A stretch of 64,000 nucleotides of DNA, from contig CM057449.1 in the NCBI GenBank assembly GCA_016271365.2, forward strand, positions 1,560,312,501-1,560,376,500. Direction: 5' to 3'. This document shows positions 46,131-56,709 of this stretch, one piece after another. This stretch comes from Neoceratodus forsteri. Lineage: Eukaryota > Chordata > Ceratodontiformes > Ceratodontidae. The notes under the pieces were generated by a model. That model was not told where the DNA came from, did not search any database, and saw only the letters and a list, made by a program, of their open reading frames with translations. How positions within the stretch are numbered: position 1 is the first letter of the stretch; each line of letters opens with the position of its first letter. Made by a program: the position numbers and the translations under genes.

Positions 46131-47530
46131 ACATATGAAATTGCCAGCAGATAAAGGCCATTACGGTCTATCTAGTTTGCTCGAGAGTTCAGTTCAGCTG
46201 TAAGATTTCAGTAAAGTTGCCCTTCCCCTTCCCCCCACCTCAAAATTCCCTCTCCCTCCGCTTCCACCATCCCCCACCCTCATTGTGATTTTCCTCTTAA
46301 GCCTAGCCCACCTACTTTTAACACCTCCCACAGTTTTGGCAGAGACTAACTCCTCTGGAAGCTTATTCCATCCCAAGATCACCCTTTCAGTGAAGAAATG
46401 CCTCCTTGCATCATTTTTAAATTCCCCCCTCCAGTTTTAGCTGCTATCCTCTTGTTATGCCTGCACCCTTTATGTTAAACAGGCCCTCAATGCTCACTTT
46501 GTCTATGCCCTTTAGGTACGTAAAGGTTTCTAACATGTCCTCCCTCTCTCTCTTCTCTCCTCCTGTGTGTACATGCCGAGTTCTTTTAGTCTCTCTTGAT
46601 AGGGCTTGTGCTGTAGGCCCTGAACCATCCTGGTCGCCCTTTACTGCACTCCCTCCAGCAAGTTTATGTCCTTTTTTTAGGTGAGGACACCAGAACTGGA
46701 CCCCGTACTTCATTAGCAGTCCCACTAGCAATCTGTATTGGAGCACTATGACCTCCTTCCTCCTAGATGTGGACCCCCTGGCTAAGCAGCCCAGCATTCT
46801 TGTAGCTTTAGCTACTGCTTTGCTGCACTGTGCAGATTGTTTCAAGACATTGGTAATGATAACCCCTAGGTCTCTCGCTTACTCAATCTCTACTACTTTC
46901 ACACACACCCCCAACCAGTAATCTGCCCTTGGGTTTCATGTGCCATGGTGCATAACCTTGCACTTTTTGGTGTTGAAAGCCAGTTGCCAAGTATTTGACC
47001 ATCTCTCCAATTTAGCCAGGTCCTCATGTAGCTCTCTTCTCCCATCCTCTGTGTCCACCCATCCAAAGAGTTTGGTATCATCTGCAAAGAGGCAGATTTT
47101 ACCCTTAATCCCTTCCGCTATGTCCCTAATGATGACACTCAATAACACAGGGCCAAGAATAGAGCCCTGTGGTACCCTGCTAGTGACCAGCCTAGGTTCC
47201 AAGATTTCCCCACTACCACCACACACGGACATCTATCCTGTAACCAGTTCTTAATCCATCCCATTAGCTTCCCCCGCACCCCCAGCCCCTCAAGCTTGCT
47301 GATTAGCCTTCTGTGTGGGACTGAGTCACACGCTTTGCAGATGTCTAAATAAAGTACATCCATCACCTATCCCCTGTCCATTTCCCTCATTGCCCAGTCA
47401 AAGAAGTCAACCAGCTTTATCTGGCACGATCTTCACAACTCGAAACAGTGTTGTCTAGGGTCTTGGAGTCCGCATGACCCCAAATAATCCACTAGTCTTT
47501 CTTTAAGGATGGACTCCATCAAGGCACAGC
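46131..47530 (-). pseudogene. CR1 LINE ORF2 fragment with 3' end
   Basis: The 3' terminus (46131-46200) carries TGCCAGCAGATAAAGGCCAT. Minus-strand coding blocks upstream include ILGWNKLPEELVSAKTVGG (46382-46320), QFWCPHLKKG and [14 protein letters not shown] (46845-46444), VPQGSILGPVL and LFADDTKLFGWVD with intact ADD (47232-46936), and VLYLDICKACDSVPHRRLI (47366-47250). The 5' break at about 47530 comes at the GKLMESILKE-like motif. It is a different, more decayed CR1 subfamily from the copy at 41-44 kb. It lies against the hAT relic at 46130, so it may have landed inside that hAT. The 47531-47919 stretch is unassigned. Confidence 0.85.
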
Positions 47531-48052
47531 TTCCCCATATCAACCTGCCACTAGCACCTGCTGTACATTAAAAGGCATCTGTCTTAGCACCCTTGGAAGT
47601 GGGATGGCTGGACTGATACAGGCAGTGACCCCACTCACTGCTTGTGTGGCATGCTCAAATGGCCTAGAATCATGATCAGGCCATCCATTAGTCACCAGTG
47701 ATCTACTGTCAGAGACTTTGATACTACGGAAATGTTATGGCTTGTATGCAGCAGCAGGTACAGTATTCAGAGACAACTTTGTACTGTTCGTACGAGCCCT
47801 CAATCATGGAGGACCCTAGGCCGATTAGGGCCTGCAATGTCACTATAGGTAGGGAACTAGGGTAACCTGGTTTCAGGAAATGTGGGAGCCAACAGTCTTT
47901 TTACGTCCTGATGTTATGATCAAGACAGGTGGAATTTTAAAAATGTCATTCGAAGCATGATTTCACTGTGCGACTATGGAAATAAGTTTTGGAGAGGATT
48001 TGAAAAATGACACCTGCCTTGTTTAGGAGGTGGAGTGACACAAGGGAATATT

Positions 48053-48885
48053 TTATTTATTTGAATTTTGATGACTGGGTGGGCCCGCTGGGACATACTG
48101 TTCCTTTTTCAGGGGTGACCCGGGGAATGATATATTCCAATAACAAAGCTTTATGATCCTATACAACAGTCAGCTAGGTACAAAAATGTACGATTACAGT
48201 GGTAATTCAATAGGACATCCAGATGTGGACAATGAATAACAATTAAGTGTATAAACAGTTCCCTGATACTCCAGTTAAGGTACAAATGCATAGCAATTCA
48301 ATTGTGTCAGTTACAGATATTACAATCAAAAGTACAATACAATACGTATGTACAATATTAGGAGGAGGGTGAGGACCAGAGGAGGAGACATGATGAGATA
48401 GGTATAGAGTATGAATCAGAGGGGGAGAAGGAGGAAGAGTGGAGATGGATAGGTAGATAGGTAGGAGAGATAGGTTGCCAAGAGTGGGTCATACACAGTT
48501 ACCGTTACAAACTGGTTGTGGGAAGAAGATTTATTTGAAGTGTCTTTTGAACTGGGGAAGAGACAAGCAAGAAAGTAAGCTATGTGGGAGGTGGTTCCAG
48601 TTTTGAGGTGCGTCGGAAGAGAATGATTGTTTCCCTATGGCTAGCCGGGTTTTATGTATCTTTAGTAAAGGGAGGTGGAAGGATCTGAGAGTCCTGGGGA
48701 AGGATTTCAGGGTAAGCAGGGTGGAGAGGCTGGGAGGGGAGAGAAGGTGGGTGAGTCTGAAGACCATACAAAGTACAGGGAAGTCCAGTTTGGCTTTAAA
48801 GGATGGCCAACCTAGGGTGTTGAGCACATCACAATGGTGGGCACGGGCTGGTGCCTTGGCCACAAACCTTGAACATTAGGGCCAA
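48053..48885 (-). mobile_element. L2-like LINE 3' fragment in A3
   Basis: The minus-strand ORF end reads HHCDVLNTLGWPSF, then KTRLAIGKQSFSSDAPQNWN and HLPHSLLSCLSLPQFKRHFK, the L2/CR1-group C-terminal WNSLP-FK signature. A 3' UTR follows down to about 48053. It is 5' truncated near 48885. Confidence 0.7.
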
Positions 48886-48906
48886 ACCAGCAAAAATAAA
48901 GTTACA

Positions 48907-49455
48907 GGATGGCTCTGTGGAACTGGGCGATAGGGGATCGACTGGCACGCTGGCAACCTGGGTTCATGCCCGAGCCCGGGATGACAGGAGCGGAGGCTAG
49001 CTGGGAGGGTTCAGGGTGTCTGAGGGATGCTCTCCTCCCCAGGTGGGTGGGTTGGAGCCAGCGACATTCTCAAGTGGCTCCTGGAGGCCGGTTGTGGCAG
49101 CATGGGTGATCATGCTCCGCATGGGGGGGGGGCATAAACAGGGAAATGCCTCTCAGCTAGCTGGATGATGGCTGTTGGCCCCCCATTCACCACTGAAGCC
49201 CATGAGTGCCCATGGCGGTCCCCCACGAACCCTGTTGACTTCTCCGTGCCTATGGGCAAGCACTCCCCCTCCTCAGTATCCCGTGCTCCAGTGGGGACCC
49301 CCCCATGAAGGGATATGTCGGGCAAACCGTGAGGGTTACAGATCAGGACTGGTGTAATGGTGACAGGGAGGTTAGCAGGGGGTCCTAGGCAGCCTAAAGG
49401 AGTGGCTAGTCAAGGGGAAGGGAGAAGCATAAATGAATAAAGCAAGAAAAAAAAG
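48907..49455 (+). mobile_element. SINE copy 2, tRNA-like head, A-rich tail
   Basis: The head has GGCTCTGTGGAACTGGGCG (A-box-like) and a B box GGTTCATGCCC at about 48961. It ends AATAAAGCAAGAAAAAAAAG. Similar flanks AAAGTTACAGGATGG and AAAGTTATTATGATGG suggest an imperfect target duplication within the A3 unit. The head and the GCTCTCCTC part resemble SINE1 and SINE3. Confidence 0.6.
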
Positions 49456-51459
49456 AAAGTTATTATGATGGAACAATGTTTCCTCATAACTTAGCTGGTT
49501 TTTCACATTTTTACCCCAAATGTTCAACATAATCTTTTTATGACCACTCCTTCTGAGCATGGCAGGTGTCATTTATAAAACAATGGCTGAAATGCCATTT
49601 TGCACCAGAAGTGTGAAAACACATTTTGGGTAGGATTTGAGAAATGACAGCTGTCACATTTATGAGGTAGCATGAAAAAATGACTAAGTTAAAAATCTGG
49701 GGTCAAAATACCGAAAATGACCACAGTTATAAGCGTGTGTTGAAAAATGTCAATGTAGATCCATAACTTTGTTATTTTAATATTTTTTACCCCACATTTT
49801 CAACATAGCCTTCTCTTGACCCCACATAGCCTTCTTATGACCCTACCTCATGAACAAGGGTGGAGAAAATGTTCAAATCGTGCCTGAAAGGTGATTTCCT
49901 GCCACAAGTGTGAAAACACATTTTGGCCAGGATTTGAAAAATGACAGCTGTCACATTCATGAAGTGGTGAGAAGAAATGGCTATGTTGAAAAGTTTGGGT
50001 CTAAATAATGAAAATTCCCACACTTACTAACGTATGTTGATAATTTTCAGCATGGGCTTTTTAACCTTGTTGTTTTTTCATATTTTTACCATAATTTTTG
50101 ACATAGCCTTCTTATGACCCAAAATAGCCTTCTTATGAAGCCATTTAAGGAACAAGTGCAGAGAATCCTGCCCAAAAGGTGATTTCATGGCATAGGTGCA
50201 GAAACACATTTTGGACAGGATCTGAAAAATGACCGCTGTCACATTCATGAGGTACTGTGAAGAAATGGCTATGTTGAAAATCTGGGGTCAAAATATTGGA
50301 AATAACCATAGTTACAAGCCTGTGTTCATAAGTTTCAACGTAGGTTCACAACTTTGTTGTTTTTTTAATTTTTTTACCCCAGATTTTCAACATAGCCTTC
50401 TTATGACCCCACCTCATGAACAAGAGTGAAGAAAAGTTTCAAATCCTGCCTGAAAGGTGATTTTGCACAGCGACTGCAAAATCACCTTTCAGGACAGATC
50501 TGCATGATTTCACTGTCACTGTTTATGAGGTAGGGTGCCAAAAAAGCTGTGTTGAAAATTTGGGGCAAAATATTCAAAAATGACCAAGTTATGATGACAA
50601 GTTCAAAACCCACTGAAATACATTGAACCGCATATCTGATTTCCTCAGTTCCCAGTCCGGCGTTGAAGAGCGAAGACATGTCTCTGGTCCAGAGAGGATT
50701 TTGGCATGGGACCATCAGTAAGTAAGGGTTTGGGGGAGGGTGTGGGATCGTGGAAGCGGAGTGGGAGGGTCAGGTGGGGGGACAGTAACAGCAGGGGTGG
50801 CAGCAACAGACATTGATAGATGTTTTACTTTTTTACAGAGTATATTTAAAAAAAAAATCTGTGAGTGATGGTTTTCTTTATTTCAGATACCTACACTGGG
50901 GTTCGGCACCCCAGTGTTGGTGTTATGTTTGGTGGCACCAGGGGTGGGCTTCCTGGTGTCGTACAGTCAAAATGGGCAGGGTGGGGGTAGCAGCCAGCAT
51001 GGGGGACTGGGCACTCCCATGCCAGAAAATTAACATGGAAAGGGTGGGAGAGATTGAGGGAGGGTTTTCCTTACATTTGACACTACCAATGGTGGGCTCC
51101 CCAGTGTCGTACAATAAAAATGGGCAGAGTGGGGGGTAGTAGCCAGCAGCAGTGATTACATTGGGAGGTGTAGGGACCACAGCAGGCTTATCATGAAGAT
51201 CAGCTGTGCTTGTTGGGTGGCAGTATGTAGATCAAAGGAAAGAGTCACCCTGTGTTTGGGCCGGCTTTCTCCTTTCCACTTCATAAAGTTTCTGCCCAAC
51301 ATGCAAGAAAAGTGTCATGGTCAGCCCGGCTGATGACTGGTGTGACATTAACGAGCCCCTTGCAGACTGCCCTGCATTGGACCACAGTGACACACCTCTC
51401 AAAATCCAGTATCATAGCAATATGTTTGCGCACTCCTCCGCACAGCAAACATATTAAAT

Positions 51460-52044
51460 CAGAAAAATTGCCAAAAAAGTTGTTAATCTAGAGGCACAAG
51501 GCACTCTAGACACTTTTAGGAGTGATTTTGTTCAAAATACGCCACATTTAAAGCCACCTTTGGAAGGTTTTTAAACACAGAGATTCAGAGCACACTTAAC
51601 AGCAACTCTCTTCATAAGACTGCACTGTATTCAGCCTATGGATGGCAATACAATTCATTGCAGCACCATATGACATCCAACCCCATGAGTCCCAATTCAC
51701 AGGCAAATTTATCAAATTCGCCATTCATGAAGTTTTAACTGTGATGCAAATTAGAACTTTGCATTTTGGATTAAATTTGTGAACTAATCGTGAATTTCTC
51801 CACAAAGTGAAGTTTTCTAACTTTGCACACCTTTATTTGCAAGTAAAGTGTTACACTTCTCTAATATATGCAACTTGATGCTAATGAAAATTACTTTTTA
51901 AAACAGGTTTACAACTTTGCCTTTTTAATTGAACAGTAGCTTTTAACATTTTAGTGTAACATAACAGTGCTAAAGACAAAATGCTGCAACAAAGCAAGCT
52001 GACAACAAATGCAAGTTTTCATTTGTAAAAAGTATTGAAATGCA
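51460..52044. other. unassigned AT-rich sequence
   Basis: No gene was found. AAATTTGTGAACTAATCG-type sequence at 51700-51830 resembles a stretch near 27.05 kb. Confidence 0.35.
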
Positions 52045-52135
52045 ACCACCCTGCTAAATGTAAAAGTGGAGGAAGTAACCACACTCCCAGATGTAAAAGG
52101 GGAGTGAGCAACCACCCTACCAAATGTACAGATCT
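52045..52135 (+). repeat. 33-bp minisatellite units in inverse orientation
   Basis: About 2.5 units (AACCACCCTGCTAAATGTAA and following) are the reverse complement of the array that begins at 52250, with a 115-bp spacer between. The two parts form an inverted repeat. Confidence 0.85.
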
Positions 52136-52244
52136 ATGAATGTTAAAGGTTTTATGATAAATTGCCCCAGAATAAAGGAGATATTCAAGGAATGGAGGTT
52201 TTCATGTTTAGCTTGTCAATGAGCTGTTTCAGTGGTTCATTTGT

Positions 52245-53010
52245 AGCTGTTTCAACTTGCTCCTCTTTTACATTTGGCATGGTGTTTGCCTGCTCCACTT
52301 CTACATTTGGCATGGTGGTTGCTTGCTCCACTTTCACATTAGGTAGGGTGGTTGCTTGGTCCACTTTTACATTTTGCAAGGTGGTTATTTGCTCCACTTT
52401 TACATTTCTCAGGGTGGTTACTTGCTCCACTTTCACATTTGGCAGGATGGTTGCTTGCTCCACTTTCACATTTGGTAGGGTGGTAGCTTGCTCCACTTTC
52501 ACATTTGGCAGAGTGGTTACTTACTCCACTTTCACATTTGGCAGGGTGGTTGCTTGCTCCACTTTTACATTTGGCAGGGTGGTTATGTGCTCCATTTTCA
52601 CACTGGCAGGGTGGTTACGTGCTCCACTTTTACATTTGGCTGGGTGGTTACTTGTTCCACTTTCACATTTGGCAGAGTGGTTACATGCTCCAGTTTTACA
52701 TTTGGCAGGGTGGTTACATGCTCCACTTTTACATTTGGCCAGATGATTACATGCTCCACTTTCATATTTGGAAGGGTGGTTACGTGCTCCACTTTTACAT
52801 TTGGCAGGATGGTTACGTGCTCCACTTTTACATTTGGCAGGGTGGTTGCATGCTTCACTATTACATTTGGCAGGGTGGTTACTTGCTCCACTTTCACATT
52901 TGGCAGGGTGGTTACCTGCTCCAGTTTTACATTTGGTAGGGTGGTTGCTTGCTCCACTTTTACATTTAGCAGGGTGGTTACTTGCTTCACTTTTACATTT
53001 GGAAGGTTTG
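52245..53010 (-). repeat. 33-bp minisatellite, about 23 units, C-terminal tail of Crypton ORF
   Basis: The plus-strand unit is CTTGCTCCACTTTTACATTT plus GGCAGGGTGGTTA. Because 33 is a multiple of three, five or more frames stay open over hundreds of bases. On the minus strand one frame continues the Crypton relic directly: after MSSILANRNSEP it repeats an 11-residue unit of the type KCKSGASNHPA. A one-base slip near 52605 switches it to NVKVEQVTTLP units. The other open frames are shadows. Confidence 0.9.
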
Positions 53011-53640
53011 GGCTGCCACTGTACTGGTTCACTGTTTCTGTTTGCAAGTATGGAGCTCATTTTTTGCTAAACACATTTTGAGGCACTCCAGTAATGTTTC
53101 AAGCTGGACTCACATCTGTGGCCAGTTATGGCCATTATCTCATGGCTAGCCAGTCCTGTCTCTGACAATCAGTATATTCCTGGGCCTCGGAGTCAGTGAT
53201 TTGTACAATGGGTGGACAGCTGAGCCTATTTAGAGACTGATGACATCAGGTTGCCCAAGTAGTTGATTCTCATGTGCTGTTTGCTATGCCAAATTTCTTT
53301 CTGGTCCAAAATGTACTGTAGCAATCTCTTAGGGTGCAAGTAAAGACAGACTGCATCAGGAGGACATTTTGAGAGGTATTTTTGTACAGTTTGACAGGAC
53401 AGTTGAGATCTGAGCATTCACTGTACAAAAATCCTCTGAGCTTCTCTATATTCGGTTCAGTATGTTTGAATGCTTTTTTTGTCTGATCAATATAAAATAA
53501 TGTCATGAATGCAGAACCATTTTCATCTGTCTACTTGAAATGAATCCTGTTTCAGATAGCGAATGCCCTGCTTGCTACATGTAGCAAGTCTCAGCTGAAG
53601 CTCAAACCAAACATGTCTAATTCTGGGGCAGTGTTGGAAG
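52521..53640 (-). pseudogene. Crypton-type tyrosine recombinase (DUF3504-like) relic
   Basis: Minus-strand pieces in shifting frames: SKQGIRYLKQDSFQVD (about 53570), FMTLFYIDQTKKAFKH, then LNCPVKLYK joining KYLSKCPPDAVCLYLHP (53420-53330), IWHSKQHMRINYLGNLMSSV (53290-53235), a TNHxLR box (about 53195), and [18 protein letters not shown] (about 53130-53085) leading into QKMSSILANRNSEP. The order CPV-LY, LGN-M, TNH--R, TGHR-S-L--Y matches the catalytic region of Crypton-derived proteins such as ZMYM and QRICH1 relatives, with R, H, R and Tyr recognisable. Such enzymes integrate circular DNA by tyrosine recombination. Several frameshifts and stops inactivate it. The N-terminal part is missing, and 53641-53970 is unassigned. 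Confidence 0.8.
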
Positions 53641-53970
53641 ACAGGACAGCTGATGAGCTTAGTTTGGTAAAGTCCTTGCCATTACCCTCTGAACTGCTTG
53701 CATACTGCAACAAATATGTTGTTGGTGGAGTGAAATATTGGGCACTCATTAACTACTCTGCCAACATCAAGGCTGTTTAAGTGCCTATTTAATCCAGCAT
53801 GCAAACCAATAAGGCTGCTGATGGCATGTTTTATTAAGAGTTTCTAAAAGATGCATAGAACTGGTGAAGCAGGGTAGCAGTTCTTCAAATGTTAGTTTTA
53901 AAATCTGTGGTTTGGTTTCTGCTTGCTAGCCAATCAGTAGATATGCTGAGTGCACACTGTGTACTTTGTT

Positions 53971-55335
53971 ATGTTTGCTTGCGCACGCAGCACACATTAA
54001 ACATATTGAGATAGTAAAGCATTGCAGAGGTGTGGCAGTGTTGTGGCCAATGCAGTGGATGCTTTAATGGGTGCGTCCCTCAGCCACCAATTCAATCAAT
54101 CAATCAATCAATCACTTTATTTAACCAGGCATAAACACCATTGAGCAAGCTCATTTTCAAGGTGGTCCTGGGCATTGATACAATACAGTACAGTTCATAA
54201 GATTACAATTACGGTGGGTAGCGATGCAAAAAAAAAAAAAAAAACAATGTGAAGGTGCCAGTCAATACGAGCCTATACATACCGGTCAACATAATTAACA
54301 TGCAAAGGTACATAATGATAAGCTTTACTGGAATGAGAAGAGACAACAATCCCATATAGTCTCCGCTAAGTAACAGCTCATACCTAAATGATAAAAAATA
54401 AGGAGCTATTAAGGAATAGGGTAGAAATTGGGGTGAAAGAGTAGGCAGCCAAGAAGGAGGACAGAATAGGTAAAAGGTAGAGAATAGGCAGGGCCATCTC
54501 GGATTAAGGGAACTAGGCTTGTAGGTCCTAGGTTTCTGTTGTTAGGAATGTGGGGTGGATGAGGTTAGGTGTAGGATTTGAGAGTGGCACCCGGGGCTTA
54601 GGGGTCATAGGCATCTGAAACAGTTGCATGATTCCTTCAGATAATCTGTTAATAGAGCTTTGAATGTGAAAATGCTTGGAAGTGAGGATAATTTTAACGA
54701 CTCTTGCATAGTGTTCCAAAGTGATGGAAGTGAGAAGTTGATTGCTGCCGAGCCAAGGGTAGTTTTCACTCTAGGAATCTGGAAGCAGGTTATGGAGAAG
54801 CGTCTCAGGCCATAGGAACCTTTAGCACATATGAAGAGGTTTGAGATGTATGCAGGGAGGCTATCAGATAATGCTCTAAAAAAACAGAGGAGAGCATTCC
54901 TTTTTCTCCTAGTTGAGAGTGAGGTCCATCCCAAAACCTGGTAAAAACGACAGTGATGTGTACCATGGGATTAATTAATTAATTAATGCTGAAGCTGCAG
55001 ATGATGGCAGTTTCAGAGAAAGCACCGCACTTGAAATCTGCTGCTGCAATCAGGGACATTTTCGTTATTGCAGCGGCAGTCCCCCCTCCCTCCCAACCAA
55101 GCACGCAGCAGGACAAATTATTTAAATGTTAGCTCCCTCCCATTGCTGCTGCCTGCTCTGCACCCTCCGTTCTCCATCCCCTGCCACCATCGGGGTGCTC
55201 AATCCTCATATTTTTTGGTACACTGGGAGCCCACCCCAGTGTGCCAAAAAATACTTATTTGATGTTTCTGACACTGGGATGCCCACTCCCAGTGTCGTAT
55301 CTGCATGCACATTCGTCTATGTCCCACATAACAGC
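53971..55335 (-). mobile_element. family A element, copy A4, inverted, split by LINE
   Basis: It starts with the terminal hairpin ATGTTT ... AAACAT (53971-54004) and reads as the reverse complement of the A2 and A3 ends: AAAGCATTGCAGAGGTGTGG corresponds to the CACACCTCTGAAATG end of A2. After the LINE insertion (54091-54960) it resumes with CAGTTTCAGAGAAAGC and short inverted modules (ACACTGGGAGCCCACCCCAG; ACTGGGATGCCCACTCCCAG). The other end was not found. Confidence 0.55.
54091..54960 (-). mobile_element. L2-like LINE 3' portion with (GATT)n tail
   Basis: (AATC)n at 54093-54115 is the inverted 3' tail, followed by the same 3' UTR as at 22992. Minus-strand coding sequence at 54934-54605 reads SLSTRRKRNALLCFFRALSD, PAYISNLFICA and FSLPSLWNTMQESLKLSSLP, the C-terminal WN-LP region of L2/CR1-group ORF2. 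The right border lies near a (TTAA)n run at 54970-54985. Confidence 0.75.
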
Positions 55336-55844
55336 TACTGTGCATGCATGTAGACTTAGATTTTCAATTCCATCAGGACCGAGCCATGTCTATGGCACTG
55401 TGCAGTGGCACGGCAGCAGACCTGGGGGTATCTTATATACCATCATTACTCCTCAAGGAGCATGAAAGTGATTTGGGGGAAACAATGGACTACCAACAGG
55501 ACATATATAACAGAACAGAATTGCAATCAGACAGTGAGAGGACACCAGGGCCTTTACAAAACACTGGGGCATTTACAACAGATTGGAATAACAAACAGGT
55601 GGGGGCACAACACCAATGCAGTATGACTCTGTTTTTGAAGGTGTTAAATAGCATGGCACTAGCATCTGTTTGTTTTGTGCTTTGTTTACTGTTTCTGTGC
55701 CCCTGCCTCAGCACAGCAGATATACCACCTTCCAGATAGGTGTACCAGCCATCACGTGGCTATGGCCAGAGGGAGGTTTTTTTAGTTATGGTTTCTCCCT
55801 TCATTCTGTGCTTTCCTGTCCCATAGGAACACCACTATAGGACC
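55336..55844. other. unassigned sequence, possibly Penelope-like element remnant
   Basis: No RT or GIY-YIG domain is visible. The 131-codon plus frame at 55344-55739 lacks domain signatures. The only hint is the hammerhead-like motif at its right end. Confidence 0.3.
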
Positions 55845-55905
55845 AAGGTCCCTGATGAAGGCATGATGCATGCTCCGCAATACATGACACAATACCCCTC
55901 TCTCC
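55845..55905 (+). ncRNA. hammerhead-ribozyme-like motif (Penelope type), decayed
   Basis: CCTGATGAAG (55851-55860) holds the full CUGAUGA core. GGCATGATGCATGC can form a short stem II, followed by GCAA in the place of the second core GAAA and then ATACATGACACAATACCCC. The order fits the minimal hammerheads of Penelope-like retroelements. The GCAA change would remove activity. Confidence 0.45.
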
Positions 55906-55974
55906 TTGTGTCCTGAGTAGTGTTGCTCGGATAGTATCATAGAAACTAGGATAACGATAGATACCAAATGTTCA

Positions 55975-56175
55975 GCCAGATAGTTGTGGTTGGATAGTAG
56001 TGCTATCCGATCACGGATCCAACCATCTAGGATCCAGTGCACAGATCTGACAAACACATTGCATCCTATCATTTATCCATTTAATGGATTCACAGATCCA
56101 AGCAATGGATCCATCTCGGATCCTCGTATCTGATTAATGATCCGATGGATCCAATGGAACTGATGGATCCGCACC
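55975..56175. promoter_or_regulatory. subterminal GGATCC-type repeats of hAT
   Basis: Nine or so GGATCC/GATCCA motifs in both orientations (for example ATGGATCC, CGGATCC) cluster within 200 bp of the hAT end. Clustered short subterminal repeats serve as transposase binding sites in hAT elements such as Ac. That role is inferred here. Confidence 0.5.
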
Positions 56176-56675
56176 TTTAAATGTGTGAAGTCAGACAGGA
56201 AGTGGCTGTCTTCACTTCCTGCTTGCTCTGGTCATCGTTGTTGCAGTTAGTGAGGGTTGGCACATTGTGCAGGCACAGCTCTAGCTTCCGGCGTTTTTTG
56301 GATTGTTTGCAACATCTGGGTGCTCTTTTGGTGGTTTTTTCAACCAAGTGAGTTACCAATTGTGGTTCTAGCTGTATAAATCCTGCATGTTTCAGTTTGG
56401 TGATTGTGATAAAAATCAAAGTTACATTGCATTACTGTTTGAAGTCCAGTTTGAAGTATACTGTGTGGATTACTGGTGTGTATTAGGCAGTGAGGAGGGG
56501 AATTCCCTCTCTCTCTCTCTCTCTAATTTCAAGGAAAAAAAAATTTCTGTGTGTGTGTTTGCTTTTCCCTTAATTATTTTTTTCCCACTGTACTGGTGTG
56601 GATTAGTGGGTGTTATCAGGCACAGGGAGGAGTGTGTTTCTCTCTTTCTCTCCATAATCTCAGGACCAGGGAAAA

Positions 56676-56678
56676 ATC

Positions 56679-56707
<29 letters not shown>
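56676..56707. repeat. (GT)n microsatellite in hAT 5' region
   Basis: A pure GT run lies here. A (TC)n run (56504-56525) and scattered TGTG tracts (56924-56943, 57095-57110) surround it. No coding sequence is seen in 56176-57590. Confidence 0.95.

Positions 56708-56709
<2 letters not shown>

Larger units (their letters stand above)
47920..51451. mobile_element. family A element, copy A3, with two nested insertions
   Basis: Family A unit sequence is present at 47940-48050 (GTCATTCGAAGCATGATTTC; GAGGATTTGAAAAATGACA), is interrupted by an L2-like LINE and a SINE, and continues at 49460-50440 as about three 290-bp units. The palindromic centre (CCTGAAAGGTGATTTTGC / GCAAAATCACCTTTCAGG) is at 50447-50495. 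The exon-like block follows at 50641-50720, then inverted CACCCCAGTG modules, and the terminal hairpin ATGTTTGC ... GCAAACAT at 51421-51451. The left terminus is not recognisable. Confidence 0.6.

Noticed and set aside
51700..51830. Relation to 27050-27110 through AAATTTGCGAA-like sequence
   Set aside because: Too AT-rich and short to separate from chance by eye.
52245..53010. Possible CRISPR-like array because of the regular 33-bp repeat
   Set aside because: Units abut without spacers, and the context is a eukaryotic transposon. It is a minisatellite.
52162..53081. Several 100-197 codon frames on both strands
   Set aside because: They are shadows of the 33-bp minisatellite. Only the minus frame continuing from the Crypton relic has a reason to be coding.
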